A stretch of 64,000 nt of DNA from Bactericera cockerelli (GCA_024516035.1 CM044957.1:124001-188000), one strand, 5' to 3'. Positions 20,696-32,066 are shown, numbered from the stretch's first letter. Program-made: numbers and translations. The notes: generated by a model not told the origin, from the sequence alone.

Positions 20696-21350
20696 CAGGG
20701 TGTACGGATTTTATGTATGGATATTTTTACCATTGATTCAGGAGATCAAAATAAGACTAAAAAGTCCCCAGAGCATAATATATAGCTACCCGCAAATGCT
20801 TCCCAAATGCTGGTTTTTATTTAAAAATCATAAATCTGTACCTGTTGGGTTTTGGGGGTACGCATTTTGGCATCGCCACCGAAAAGTCCCGACTTCACAC
20901 CATTGAACTTTTTTCATTGGGGCACACTCAAAGAATTAGTGTATGCCACACCCATCAATGATTTACAAACATTGAAAGAATGAAATGTTGAATACTCAAG
21001 TCTGATAACACCGGAGATGTGCAGGGACGATAGTCTATACTAGCTTTGACTGCAGAACAACATTTGTTTATATAAGGTTCTCGAGGATTCAAGGGAGATG
21101 CACACTCAAAGAATTAGTGTGTGCCACACCCATCAATGATTTACAAACATTGAAAGAAAAAATTGTTGCATACTCAAGGCTGATAACACCGGAGATGTGC
21201 AGGCTTTGACTGCAGAACAACATTTGTTTATAAGGTTCTCGAGGATTCAAGGGAGATGTTCGAACTTCCTACCATTTTCTTGCAAACAAACAGTTGCTCT
21301 TGCAGTCAGAGCCTGTGTAGCGTCCCTACACATCTCCGGTGTTATCAGCC
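20696..21350 (+). mobile_element. Rearranged mariner-type remnant with duplicated transposase piece
   Basis: TA-CAGGGTGTACGGATTTTAT opens a Tc1/mariner-like terminus. At 20920-21005 the plus strand reads HWGTLKELVYATPINDLQTL, a C-terminal mariner transposase motif normally following a FFLWG segment. A TGA sits after LKE. The same piece recurs at 21097-21190. A GATTCAAGGGAGATG segment and the ACACATCTCCGGTGTTATCA block (21325, inverse of that near 21007) show further rearrangement. Confidence 0.65.
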
Positions 21351-21654
21351 TTGATTATTTTTTACAAAAACGAACACATTATTTCCGATATCAAATATTA
21401 GAAATTTCTCGGGAGTAATATCTGTCACCACATATAAATACATGCGGGTAGCTGAATGAAAGGTTTATTATAATACTTTATGTACCAAATTTACCTTTAC
21501 CTTATCTTCTGTGCTACTTTCTTCCGCAAGGATGAGTTTTACTTATTTGACCCACACAATCCCTATTCAAGTGAAATGTAGTCTGTCCTGGCACCACAAC
21601 AAAAGGTTGCGTCTAATTCTCTCTATTCATACCCGCAACAATACACGCGCCGTC

Positions 21655-21885
21655 TATTCATGCGGCTATCTCGTATCACACAGAATACTTCATGCGGCTA
21701 TCTCGTATCACACAGAATACTTCATGCGGCTATCTCGTATCACACAGAATACTTCATGCGGCTATCTCGTATCACACAGAATACTTCATGCGGCTATCTC
21801 GTATCACACAGGATACTTCATGCGGCTATCTCGTATCACACAGAATACTTCATGCGGCTATCTCGTATCACACAGGATACTTGGT
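21655..21885 (+). repeat. 32-bp minisatellite, about 7 copies
   Basis: Copies of TCATGCGGCTATCTCGTATC plus ACACAGAATACT. The unit is 32 bases and free of stops, so all three plus-strand phases stay open. Two or three copies read GGATACT in place of GAATACT. Confidence 0.95.
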
Positions 21886-21914
21886 ACAAAATATATGTAA
21901 CCTATAAAGTCAGA

Positions 21915-22065
21915 CTAACCGACCTCAGGAGCTTGATCGAAAAAGTGGCGGACTTGTAACCTGGAGGTAGTTTGTTCAATTCCCGGTTTTATCGTACCTA
22001 AATTTAGTAAAATGAGTTTGAGTAGTTGTGATATGGCGAAATTGAATAACACAAATATAATAACT
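21915..22065 (+). repeat. tRNA-Thr-like SINE, family D
   Basis: CTAACCGACCTCAGGAGCTT, then GGCGGACTTGTAACCTGGAG, then TTTGAGTAGTTGTGATATGG. It directly follows the 32-bp array. Confidence 0.75.
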
Positions 22066-22540
22066 ATTTTTTTATAACTAAATTGAAATATACCTAAATT
22101 CAATTTAGTTGATCCCTGGTATTTCTGATTACAATAATTATCTATTAATTATATTTATACCTTGGTATTTCCGATTAAAATGTATAAATTCAAATTATCT
22201 AACTATGAGGTATCAGCAGAAATGTCTGGCTGACCTTAATCTTTTACCAGCTAAATTCAAAAGCTTGTTGTCAGGTAGGTAATAGAATTATTTCTGACGA
22301 AAGTATTAATTCAATTTAGCTAATTAATAGATTCGTCGTCTTCGACATTTGAAAGCCTTCACCTTGAACAGTTTGAACCAAAACTACAAAAGAAATCTTT
22401 CTCCGTCGACATTGGTTCTATCAATTTTGAATTTCAAAGAGACTCCTACCTATCTATTTATTTATTTTATTTCGACTGATTAATGTACAGGGTGACCGGA
22501 AAGCTGGTTTGTGAGTTTTCATCGAATGAAGGGTAAATCA
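22066..22540. other. Unassigned AT-rich DNA
   Basis: Near 22490 a TA is followed by CAGGGTGACCGGAAAGCTGG, resembling a mariner terminus, but no partner end is seen. Nothing else is recognised. Confidence 0.35.
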
Positions 22541-22541
22541 A

Positions 22542-22765
22542 GCCAGCGTCGATGGCGCGTTGCATGCATGGGTTCTCGTAGCATCACCGAAGTTAAACAA
22601 CGTCCAACGAGGTGAAGACTTCGTGATGCTGGCATTCCTGCCCTACCTACGCTGAGGTTAATATGGGTAGCAGGTTTGTGAGTTTCCTGCGAATGGAGGG
22701 TAACACCCCCGTCGTGATATGACCATGGAAGTTGAAAGCGCCATTAAACCCGAATGAAAAAAAGT
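22542..22765 (+). repeat. 5S rRNA-derived SINE, copy 2
   Basis: GCCAGCGTCGATGGCGCGTT, GGGTTCTCGTAGCATCACCG and AAGTTAAACAACGTCC follow 5S rRNA. The body has GTTTCCTGCGAATGGAGG and GTCGTGATATGACCATGG and ends in an A-rich tail. Confidence 0.85.
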
Positions 22766-23160
22766 GTAAATCTCCGACTTCATTGACGTAGCACTATGTC
22801 GATCGACACATTTGACATAGTGTGGACATACCTTAATACCTCAGCACTACTGATACTAAAGTCAGTGCCTGTCAGTACCCCAGTATCATGTACCTAATAA
22901 TGTGCGAGTCAGAAATATTTCATCTAATGTACATGAATAAATTATCGTCTGGAATAGCCTATAGCAGCGTGGATCTTCGTTTGAAATTCCGAGTAAATGG
23001 GGGAGACATTAATTTTCGACAAAGTTACTTCCCACTCCCAAATACTCCTACTTCCCTCTCTCCCCCTTGTACCCCAAACAGGGGATGAAATGGGAGAGGG
23101 GGGGAACTCTCCTATTTTCTAAGTGTCTCTCTCTCCCACTTTTTCTGATCTTTCTCATCA
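22766..23160. other. Unassigned DNA running into a pyrimidine tract
   Basis: No gene is recognised. From about 23030 the sequence becomes C/T-rich; this is the left part of the tract split by the LINE insertion at 23172. Confidence 0.4.
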
Positions 23161-23166
23161 CAACTC

Positions 23167-23171
<5 letters not shown>
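23161..23171 (+). repeat. Left target-site duplication of the LINE
   Basis: CAACTCATCCT occurs here and again at 26410-26420, directly flanking the LINE. Confidence 0.85.
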
Positions 23172-23211
<40 letters not shown>

Positions 23212-23566
23212 CAGGTTACTTCGGAACCGCCGAGGCATTACTTCGAAGTAACTCGCTTCATCTATTATAATAACTTCACAAATTTACAATTTATTTTAAT
23301 GACAAATTTTAAGTGGAAAAAGTCAACATCTAACTCATTGTTTTTTCTATTTACATCTTCATAATATAAATTTTATAACTATTGATATAGTACAAAGCAA
23401 AGTTCAATGTTGACTGCTTCCTCTTTTACAGCTTATTAAACATTAGTAATTTTTTAAGTACATTCTTGTTATTGTAGAGGAAAAAGCCAAGCACCAGGAT
23501 TGGCTGTTTCCTCTATTACACTTTATTATATATATAGACATTTGTAAAAAGGAAAAGTAATTGAAG

Positions 23567-25492
23567 CTAGTTGTTACGACTAGCTTTCTTTCTCCTTTCC
23601 TCGTCTTCTTTTGCTCGCATGATCTGGTTCATACATCTGGCAATGATGTTCCATGATTCCTTTGTCTTCATCATTTGCTCGATCAGGTTGTTTGCGTTGA
23701 GCTGTAGTCCAATCTGTGCCTCCATCTCATCTCTTTGTGTTTTCCATCTGTTGCAAATGAAAAAGGTATGCTCAGCTGTGTCCACGTCACTGCAGAACAT
23801 ACAGATGTCGGAGTTGATCCTCTTGAATCTTTCCAGGTATGATTGGAAGCATCCGTGGCCCGAGATGATTTGGGCCATGTGGTAACTAACGTCTCCATGC
23901 TGTCGGTCTCTCCATGGTTGAATATTAGGGATAAGTTTCCTGGTCCATGAACCGTTCGTGGCCAGGTTCCATCTTTCTTGCCATTTTCTTTGTGTTAAAG
24001 TTTTTGCTTCTTCCTTTTCTTTACATTTATAGCTTCTTGATCGTTCTTCAACCATGAGATCAACTGGTGGAACTCCTGCTATGACTTGCAGAGCTTCTGT
24101 TGAGACTGTTCTATAGGTTCTGCAAAGTCTGAGTAGCATTATTCGTTGTACTGAGTCAAGTTTCATTTTATTTCTTTTGATTTTCAGGGCGTTTCCCCAT
24201 ATTGGAGCAGCATACAAGATGATTGAATCAATTACATTATTTAAAAGTTTCCTCTTAAAGTGTGTTGCTCCTCCTTGTCTAGGCATAATTCTAGTGAGTG
24301 AGTTTGAGACCCGACTGGCTTTTTCTGCTATGTATTCTATATGTGGGTGAAAGTTTAACCTCTTGTCCAGTATTACGCCTAGGTACCTAATGTGATCTTT
24401 TAAATTTATAGTAGCCCCCAACAGAGTTATGTTTATTGGTTTGCACTTTTTTCTGCCAATGAGTAAGGTTGCCTCAGTCTTCTCAGGTGCTAGCTGGAGT
24501 CCCATTTGGTTCATCCATGTACATATCTTGTTTGTACTGATGTCTGCTGTCCTTTCTAATGCCTCTTCATCTTTAGCGAGTACAACCATTGCTAAGTCGT
24601 CTGCGTATGCAGTGAGGTGAACGCCAGCTGGCATCTGCAGTCTCAACACACCATCGTAGAGGACATTCCACAGTACTGCCGCTGCCACGCTACCTTGCGG
24701 AACTCCTGCTGTCATGTCCATCTGGATGTCGTCTAAAACAATCTGCCTCTCTGATAGGTAGCTTTGGATAATGCGCACTAGGTAAGGTGGAATGTTTTTT
24801 TCTTTTAATTTTTCAATTATTTTGAGCCAGGGAGCAGAATTAAAGGCATTTCTCACATCAAAAGCTAGTAACAGGCATAATCTTCTTTCTTTTGGTTTCT
24901 GTTTTCTTTCATGATCAGCTAAATCGTAGATTCTTTGTATTGCATCTATTGTTGATCGCCCTTGTCTAAATCCAAACTGATGATGGGATAATCCGTTAGT
25001 TCCTAGCTCTTTATTTAGTTTATTCACTATCATACTTTCTAGATACTTCCCAAAGGTGTCTAAAAGACACAATGGGCGGTACGATGATGGTTCTAGATTG
25101 GGTTTGTTTGGTTTCAAAAGCAAAACAACTTTTCCAACTTTCCATATATCTGGAAATTCACCTGTTCTTAGAATGAGATTAAATACTTCTAGTACATACT
25201 CTGGTATTGTTTCTATCACTACTTTAAGTATCTCGGGTGTAATACCATCGAGTCCTGGGGCTTTGTTTTTCTTAAGTCGTATCAATACTGTGATCAGATC
25301 ATCCATTGTGAATTCTTCGATGTCTACAGTTTCTTTTTCGTTTGTCCATTTAATTTTTTCATGTTTTGGAAAGAGTATTTCTAGTATTTGTTTTTGTTTT
25401 TCTGTTCCCAGTGAGTTAATTTTTTTATTGTATTTTTTTGTGACTATTTTATAGCCACGGCCCCATATGTCGTCTTCAACTTCCTCACACAC
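23567..25492 (-). pseudogene. LINE ORF2: reverse transcriptase and C-terminal region
   Basis: An open frame of 641 residues. Reverse transcriptase motifs appear in order: APGLDGITPEILK, then PSSYRPLCLLDTFGKYLE, HHQFGFRQGRSTIDAI, LLAFDVRNAFNSA, GVPQGSVAAAVLWNVLYDG and the catalytic TAYADDLAMVV (YADD). A thumb segment follows (TEATLLIGRKK, IRYLGVILDKRL). Near the end CMFCSDVDTAEHTFFICNRW gives the C-C-H-C knuckle typical of R1- and I-type ORF2 proteins. The frame is intact from the linker to the stop, but a frameshift parts it from the upstream endonuclease frames. It is therefore called a pseudogene although the polymerase part looks recent. Confidence 0.92.
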
Positions 25493-25692
25493 ATTCTTCC
25501 ACTCGGCTTCTCTTTTGATTTTGTTATTTCATTGTTCAGCATACTTTTAGCATCTTTGTAATCTTTTAAAGTTTCTGTAATGTTTCTATATTTATTGCTC
25601 GTTTCTTGCTTCGTGTTAGGATTCTCCTTTTTCTTATACACTCCTTCCTCAGTAGGTTTATATTCTCCGTCCACCATGATACAGGTTTCCAC
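25444..25692 (-). pseudogene. LINE ORF2: linker between endonuclease and RT
   Basis: An 82-residue minus-strand frame containing KYRNITETLKDYKDAKSMLN, a lysine-rich linker of the sort found between the endonuclease and RT domains. It overlaps the start of the RT frame by about 50 bases in another phase, so a frameshift near 25490-25500 separates them. Confidence 0.7.
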
Positions 25693-25749
25693 TTGTTCTT
25701 TCCGAATTTCTTAATTGGAAGTACTTTATCGCATGCTTTGGAGGTAATT

Positions 25750-26412
25750 TTAATCAGGTTTGATGCATCTGCTATTTTGTGTACATCCCTCTCTTCTAAA
25801 ATTATTTTTTTTTAATTCTGGAATAAAGGTTTCCTCCAGTTTCCATCCTGTTTTTTGGTTGTTTGTTCTAGGTTCTATTTCCCTTTTCTTTATATGTTTA
25901 AATGTGATATATCTGTGATCACTACAATTTTCTTCGTCATCTCTTACTTTCCAGTCTTTTATATATTCTAGAATTTTCTCTGTTCCTAATGTTAGGTCGA
26001 TAAAAGACTCTTGTAATCCACGAATAAATGTCGGTGTTACACCATCATTTAAATAGTAGAGGTTGTGCTCGGCCATCCATTCTTTTATTATTTTACCTCT
26101 TTTGTCGTTTTTATTACTTCCCCAATCCGTTGCCCAGGCGTTAAAATCGCCACCTATTAAAGTGTGGCTATTCCATGTTCTTAGGTCATGTCCTAGATTT
26201 TCAAGGATTCTTTCTGTGTCACTCTCTGTTATATTTGGTGAAATATAAACGCTAAGGTACAGGGTTTTTTCTATAATGATTCCCACATATCCATCATCTT
26301 TTATTAGGGCGTTTATTTTTATGTCTGAATTTGTTATCCAGATAGCAGTATCTCCTTTTGCATCCAGTATTAAGTTATTTTCCTTTGCAATCCTAACATT
26401 TGGTTCGCTCAA
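25750..26412 (-). pseudogene. LINE ORF2: apurinic-type endonuclease domain, partial
   Basis: A 220-residue minus-strand frame with the exonuclease-endonuclease-phosphatase fold signature: LIGGDFNAWATDWGS (catalytic GDFNA), then NDKRGKIIKEWMAEHNLYYL and later ENCSDHRYITF (catalytic SDH). This is the endonuclease that R1/Jockey/I-type LINEs use to nick target DNA. The N-terminal strands are missing because the element is truncated at 26409. A frame break near 25700-25800 separates it from the linker frame. Confidence 0.9.
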
Positions 26413-26420
26413 CTCATCCT
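26410..26420 (+). repeat. Right target-site duplication of the LINE
   Basis: CAACTCATCCT, identical to 23161-23171. The low-coordinate copy is followed by poly(T) and the high-coordinate copy resumes the CT-rich host tract. Confidence 0.85.
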
Positions 26421-27055
26421 ATCTTCTTCTTATCTTTCTTTTATTCTTTGGCTTTCTCTCTGTCTCAATGTCACGTGCCCTAATCGTAGCTTTCTCTTTC
26501 TCTCTCTCTCTTCCTTTCGGTGTTTTTATCTCTCTATCCTATTTTCTCTCTATCCTATTCTCTCTCTCATTATTCCTTCTCTTTTGTCTCCCTAACCCTT
26601 CCTCCTTCTCTCTCTCTCTCTCACTCTCTTAATCACTTTCTCTTTCTGTCTGCCTTTCTCTCTTTCTCTCTTTCTTTATTTTCTCTTTCAATTCATTTTT
26701 CTCCAAAAATCCATCTTTTCTGAATGTCTTTCTTCCTTTTCTTTCTCTCTCTTTCTTTGTCAATTTCTCTTTATGTCTACCTCTCATTCTTTCTTTTCTC
26801 TTTTAATTAATTTTTTCTCCTTCAATAATTCGTCCCTTCTGGTTCCTCTTTATCTCTCTCTCTCTCTCTTTTATTTTTCTCTCTATCATTGTTACTTTCT
26901 TTGTCCTTCTCTCTTTCTCTCTCTATCTCTTCCTCTCTCTTTCTTTTTTTTCTATCTTATTCTTCTTCCCCATTCATCTTTTCTCCTCCAATAATTCATT
27001 CCTTCTAAAAGTCTCTCTCTCTGTCCCATTCTCCTTCCATTTTTCTATTGAACTC
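26421..27055 (+). repeat. Pyrimidine tract, right part
   Basis: C/T-rich low-complexity DNA with TCTCTC runs, continuing the tract at 23040-23160. All plus-strand open frames here are low-complexity artefacts. Confidence 0.93.
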
Positions 27056-27077
27056 ATTAAGGAGAACATTTTTCCAG

Positions 27078-27142
27078 GAGTTAATGAAGCGCACAGAAAG
27101 CTCTATTGAGGAGAGACAGCTGAAATTACTTCCACCTTACAG
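27078..27142 (+). CDS. Possible internal exon, perhaps cullin-2
   Basis: A 65-base segment between a fair acceptor (ACATTTTTCCAG) and a donor (CAG|GTATAG). It starts in phase 0, as cullin-2 exon 4 would require, and encodes ELMKRTESSIEERQLKLLPP followed by Y and a split codon. Cullin-2 has a segment of similar character (EKVLGRLKDEEIRCRKYL then HPSSY) after the part encoded upstream, but the match is loose. About 40 residues that should come between exon 4 and this one are not found. It may instead be an unrelated exon or chance. Confidence 0.3.
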
Positions 27143-27511
27143 GTATAGCGTCCCTTGCGGAAAACGGGTAATGACCTTTTCCTACACAAGCTTAGGAAAT
27201 CTCCTTGCAGAGATACATTAATAATGTACATTGTGTGTATGATACAAAGAGCGGAATTATAAAACAGGATTGAATTTAACCCATTAATGCCCACTGGCAA
27301 CTTAAGTTGCCAGTTCATATCTCATAAACGGTAAAAAAATATAAATGAACTTTGCTGACGAAAATGGCTGTTCAGAACGTAAACGTAAGTAACAAAAATC
27401 GGGGGAAAAATTAGTGAATTTCGATAAAAATTAGTTCAGGGATTAATGGGTTAAGATAATGTCTGGCTCATCTTAGGTAGAGTCACGATCACAGTGCATA
27501 ATAACCCGGCT

Positions 27512-27865
27512 AGAGAAACAGTCTTTTTTTTTTTTTTTTTTTTTGTAACAAACATTTATTTATTTATTTATTTTCAACAATAATTAAAACATCTTTGAAA
27601 AGGTTTGCTATGGTTTCAGTTTTTTTTTATTTATACTTCATGGTAAGGCACCCCTGCTCCATATTCCATGTTAAAACTTCTCGCCTTGTATCTGCTTCCT
27701 CTTAATCTAAGTGAAACAGATCTCACTATTGCCAACTCAATCTTTATCTTCATCCAGCCCATTACTTGACTCAAGTTTTTATTCCATTTATCTGAAAGGG
27801 TCGAAGCTAGTCTTTGGATGAACATTTTAAATTCTGAGTGAAGTGCTCCATCAGAGAAACAGTCT
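27512..27865 (-). mobile_element. Short retroposed fragment with poly(T) and target-site duplication
   Basis: AGAGAAACAGTCT at 27512-27524 and again at 27853-27865 flanks an insert starting with a T run, so the insert is on the minus strand with a poly(A) tail. Inside, a minus-strand frame at 27631-27825 starts MFIQRLASTLSDKWNKNLSQ and continues GWMKIKIELAIVRSVSLRLR. A related frame sits at 37966-38172. This looks like the 3' end of a LINE that I cannot name, 5'-truncated on insertion. Confidence 0.75.
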
Positions 27866-27954
27866 AGCTTGTCTTAAATTTAATTTGGTTTTATGATTCG
27901 GCCCTGAATAGTCAACGTTGCCGATTGGAGTAACACTCTAGACTTGCATGGATC

Positions 27955-28125
27955 CATTGCGCCAGCACCACCACCTTTCAAATGTAATGTTTTTTTACAT
28001 GAGCATTTTGCACGCACGGTGCCCCTAGAGGTTTGAAAATTCATAACCTCCCGGGGATCAAACCCAAGCCACCGTGCGTGCAAGTCTAGTGCGCTCCTCC
28101 ACTCAACCACGGTGACTTCAGACTC
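27955..28125 (-). repeat. tRNA-like SINE, family I, copy 2
   Basis: Complement of the head CCAAGCCACCGTGCGTGCAA, then AGTCTAGTGCGCTCCTCCAC. The layout is similar to 51848-51975 (CACCATGCGTGCAATGCC). Box B complement GGGATCAAACCCAAGCC is kept. Confidence 0.65.
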
Positions 28126-28199
28126 ATTAGCATTTTCTACGAAGAAACTACACAAACTAGATTCCTCGAAAATAAATGCCAAAGAAACCAGGTGTTTCG

Positions 28200-29416
28200 C
28201 GGAAATCCTAGGTCAGGACGGGAAATGCTTCTAAATTAAATTTCAAAGTTCCCGAAACTTTCAGCGTCATTCAATTTCGAAAAATTCATTATGAAAATTG
28301 ATTAACGACCGACTTTTCTACGAGAATTTCCTCGGAAATTTGAGTCCTCGCGAATTTATGTAAATAGAATGTTCATTTCACCTTCTCTCTCCAGACTCTC
28401 CCACTCAAGGGAAACCATCAAAACTTTTCTCGAATTTATTGAAACTTGTAAAAAGTTCAGAACTTGAGAAAGATTTCTTAGAGTGCTGGAATCTGCTCGA
28501 TGGCGGATCAGAGGCGGACACGAAGGAAAATGATAATAGAATTCTTAAGCCCCGCAAACATCGTCTTTAACAGAATAACATGGTGCCCCTTCTCTCCAGA
28601 TGTGCTAAAGGGATTCCTGAAGCATGGGACTTGCAAAAATTGTTGCCAATATAATTTTGCACCATGTCTCGTTTCTCGTTTTTTTTTTCAAGCTCTGGTT
28701 TTTTTTTCAATGAACGCTGCTGTTAGTGGGTACTGTTACTATAGTATTTGATTTCAGTTATGTGATTGGCTGTTACCATAGATGAATTTTATTATAAATT
28801 TTTAACCGGAACAGCACGAACATATTTACAACATGTTTGGGGCACTTGATTGGTTGAAGATAAAGAAAATATAACAAGGTCATTTCAGAGATCAACAACA
28901 GATGATATCTCTATAATCAGCTGTATTGTGTTGGTCTTCAGTGATTGGTTCTTAGCTCATCTCATTTCAAAAATAAATTTAAAATGCAGATTCAAATTTG
29001 GCGCTCTCATTTAATATTTCATGTATCAAAAGGACGCAGAATGAGAACCAATCAGAAGCTAGAACCACCCGTTTCTCTGTTTGTTTACATTTTGGTGCTC
29101 AAAGGCACTTGTATTTACGGAAAGAGTCCATATAAACATGTAACAAATAACAAAAGTTAAAAAATAAAATACAATATAAAATTAGAAAATAACCTTTCAA
29201 AATTTATATGGGTGCTAAAATATGACAAAATACAAAGTAATAATTCTAACATTTAAATATCAGAAAAAAGTCAAAAATAAAAATACTAAACAAAAATTAG
29301 ACATTATAAGATTCAAAATTAGGGTAATAAAATGTGACAAGAAAGTAATAATCAGAATATAAATATACATAAAGCACAAAATATTATCGAACAAAAACAT
29401 GACTAGAAACATAAAG
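28200..29416. other. Unassigned DNA, no gene seen
   Basis: Moderately AT-rich. The open frames at 28500-28751 and 28945-29160 have no recognisable domain and no good splice context. The region is free of obvious tandem repeats. Confidence 0.4.
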
Positions 29417-29775
29417 AATAATACAGTTTTCTCCCCGAAGGGACCCGAAAACTGATATTTTGGGTCAAGCAAAGCTCGACCCACCTTGAGAAGTACCCCC
29501 CCCTTCCCCTACCGTTTCGGACTTAATTTTCCTCGTACGTCATCATTATAGAGCCATTTTACCTTGTGAGAACTTCCAAATTCGAACTTCCCATGAGAAC
29601 CTTTTGAAATTTCCCATGATAAGACAGGTAGTTCGGTTAGGTTAGGCCCGAGCTGGGGGTCCTTGCTTCAGTGAATTAAAATGCGGAGCTGGCAAGCATT
29701 TAAGTGGGTGGGTCGAGCTTTGCTTGACCCAAAATATCAGTTTTCGGGTCCCTTCGGGGAGAAAACTGTATTATT
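29417..29775. mobile_element. MITE-like element with about 70-bp near-perfect inverted repeats
   Basis: The left arm AATAATACAGTTTTCTCCCC (29417) running to about 29489 is the reverse complement of 29705-29775, ending GGGAGAAAACTGTATTATT. The arms include ACTGATATTTTGGGTCAAGC. The interior (29490-29700) is homologous, inverted, to 35297-35480 at the far end of the neighbouring composite element. No coding capacity is visible. Confidence 0.85.
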
Positions 29776-30701
29776 TTAGGTCAGAGCTGCAGCTCGACCC
29801 ACCTTGAGATGTGTTTGTTATCTGCCAGCTCGTGGCCGGGAATACACTGTGATATAGTCGGAAGAGATTTTTTAAATCAGGTTCCAGAACACAACGGAAA
29901 ATAAAACAGACAAGTTGCAGAGGTATTGGTGCAAAACAGAGGCTATAGAAAATATTGTAAATTTCATTTACGAGAGTAAAATGAATATTTAGCATTATTA
30001 AGAATAACATTCTACAGCGAGAGGGTACAAATTACAAGTAGGAATGTATGTACCGTGGGATAGGAGACCAGACCAATAATATCAAATAAATACATAGTTA
30101 CATGAACTTGCACAATATTTGATGCACATGGAAGATAATGAACAACATTATTGACATTGCTCACAAGGAACAAGAAGTTACCCACCGCCTGTATAAATTA
30201 CAGGGTAGGATTAAAGCTTAGAGGGGGTCCTCAGTCCCCAGAGGAGTCTTTTGAAACTCGATTTTGCGACAGTAATGCCTCATAAAAGTTGACGTGGATC
30301 ACCAATTTGCCCAAGGGGGATATTTGTCCTTGACAAGTCAAAGTTGACAGAAGAACGTAGGCTCCCGGAGGAAGCAATGATTCCTGGCTCCTTCAGAGCT
30401 GTCGTGCTCCAATTGGCAATCACTGCATTAGAAGCTGCCTAGACTTTGACCCTTGAAGATATGGGCAGGTCTGGAATAACCAGTGAACTGCAACTTTGAT
30501 TTTTTTTATTTTTTTTTCATATCTAAAAGGTTATAAACCCACGAACGAAGGGGGGACAAGTATCCTTGTAGTGCGGCTTCTCTGAGGTCGTGGGCGAGGA
30601 TGAGAAGAAGAAGAGTGTGATTTCACAGCTTCAAGTAAGGCCTTGGGCTCAAACAATTAGTCTTCCGAAGGAGGAATATCCTTCAGAATCCGACGCGGGA
30701 C

Positions 30702-31648
30702 CTAAATCGCTGGTACAAACAGGCTTCTCCGACTGGCAATCGTTTGGGATCTCTTTCCGCTAACGTACTGAAGAAGACCCTCGGAAGCAGAATCCTCCAA
30801 GGGCAGTTCTTTTATCCGGTCGTTCTTTGACGACTTCACAGAAGGATGTACAGCAACGATCTTGTTCGTGACGTCTGCGAGTGCAGGGCGTTGGAGAATT
30901 AGGCAGTGGGATAATATCCCAAAAGCTCCGTTCATATTAGCTAGGAGATCCGCTCATGCACTTGGCTGGGCCTTCAGTTCCTAATTCGGCTGCAGACGAG
31001 CGAAGATACCATGTATCTAATGCTGTTCCAACTTGTAGAATTGAGATTCTGATATTTGCGGCCATTTATTTCGGCTTCAGGAGATGGAAGAGGAACATCC
31101 GGCTTACGTTCTTTTACGCAGGGGGTAACATCGAACGGAAGGTCTGGAGTCGCTATAACTTCCTCGTGCTCGCCCTACAGGGGAGGGGCTTCCGGAAGAT
31201 AATAGTCACCCTCAGAATCCTAGGCTTCCGAAGGGTCAGACGCCGACAACTCATCGTTCTGGACGATCAGTTGAACATGAGTCGGCTGGAGCCTGGTGAA
31301 GAGAAAATTCATGGCTTGGAAGTCCTTTTGTACTTGGAAGCGTTTGTCAAGAGTTTTTTGTGTCCCAGAATCTTCCGGAGACTTTGTTGACAGGGACGAT
31401 TATCTGGAGACTGGTATGGAAACATTTCCAACCAGGAGTCTGTCCGCTGCTTCACGAGAAATGAGCTCCGATTTTAGAGGAGCTACAGCCTGAGCCATGA
31501 TATCGTATGACTGCGATGATCCACGGATCTGCTTTTCCATATCCCTATAGTGGTATTCCTTCAAGACTGACGCACTTGGATCAAAAGCCCGAGCTATATC
31601 TAGCGTGGGGAGGGCGAATCGAAGCTTGTTAAGGACTGTTGCATCCAC
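30702..31648 (-). pseudogene. Decayed coding region of unknown family
   Basis: Minus-strand frames follow one another with stops and shifts. The first, at 31400-31648, starts MDATVLNKLRFALPTLDIAR and includes EYHYRDMEKQIRGSSQSYDI. A middle piece near 31190-31360 includes TLDKRFQVQKDFQAMNFLFT. The last, at 30702-30935, starts MNGAFGILSHCLILQRPALA. Their composition is protein-like rather than repetitive. They may be a gag-like or structural protein of the surrounding element, but I recognise no domain. Confidence 0.4.
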
Positions 31649-31796
31649 TTCAAAGCCTAAGTCGATCGAGTTGATCAGCGTCCAATCTCACCAGCCATCA
31701 GGTAGAAACTTTTTTTTTTTTTTTTACACATCCTTCAGTCGAGACAGGACGTCATTGTTAGATGGCAGGTCACAGAAAGCCCCCAAAGACTATCGA

Positions 31797-32066
31797 GCAT
31801 TGGTAGTCAAGTGGGGATAATGCGCTAGTCTGGTAATCCAGGTGGCGTATGGATCCGTTGGTTCGAATCCCGCCCAGTGCATGAATAAAGTTTCAGAGAT
31901 AAATTAATATAGAAAAGGAGAAAAAGAAATGTAATAATATTAATATTTCCTCATTAATTTGAGTTTGTGAGCACATAATGATAAGACTCCGAGGGTTAGG
32001 TGGTAGAAGATGCTTTGACCATTAACCTCGCCTGGTGGATAACTTCCACTTAAGAGAATTATTATA
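31797..32066 (+). repeat. tRNA-like SINE, family C, copy in the composite element
   Basis: CATTGGTAGTCAAGTGGGGA, CTGGTAATCCAGGTGGCGTA, box B GGTTCGAATCCC, then TTTGAGTTTGTGAGCACATA and CGCCTGGTGGATAACTTCC. It is inserted between the decayed coding region and the 111-bp array. Confidence 0.75.

Larger units (their letters stand above)
23172..26409 (-). mobile_element. 5'-truncated non-LTR retrotransposon, R1/I-type
   Basis: The element lies on the minus strand. It is bounded by an 11-bp target-site duplication and ends at low coordinates in a T run (23172-23208), i.e. a poly(A) tail. Its 5' end at 26409 starts inside the endonuclease domain, so it is 5'-truncated, as target-primed reverse transcription often leaves it. 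Order on the minus strand: endonuclease, linker, reverse transcriptase, C-terminal cysteine/histidine motif, 3' UTR. It sits in a CT-rich tract, which resumes at 26421. Confidence 0.92.

Noticed and set aside
23571..25454. Plus-strand frames over the LINE
   Set aside because: They are antisense shadows of the reverse transcriptase frame.
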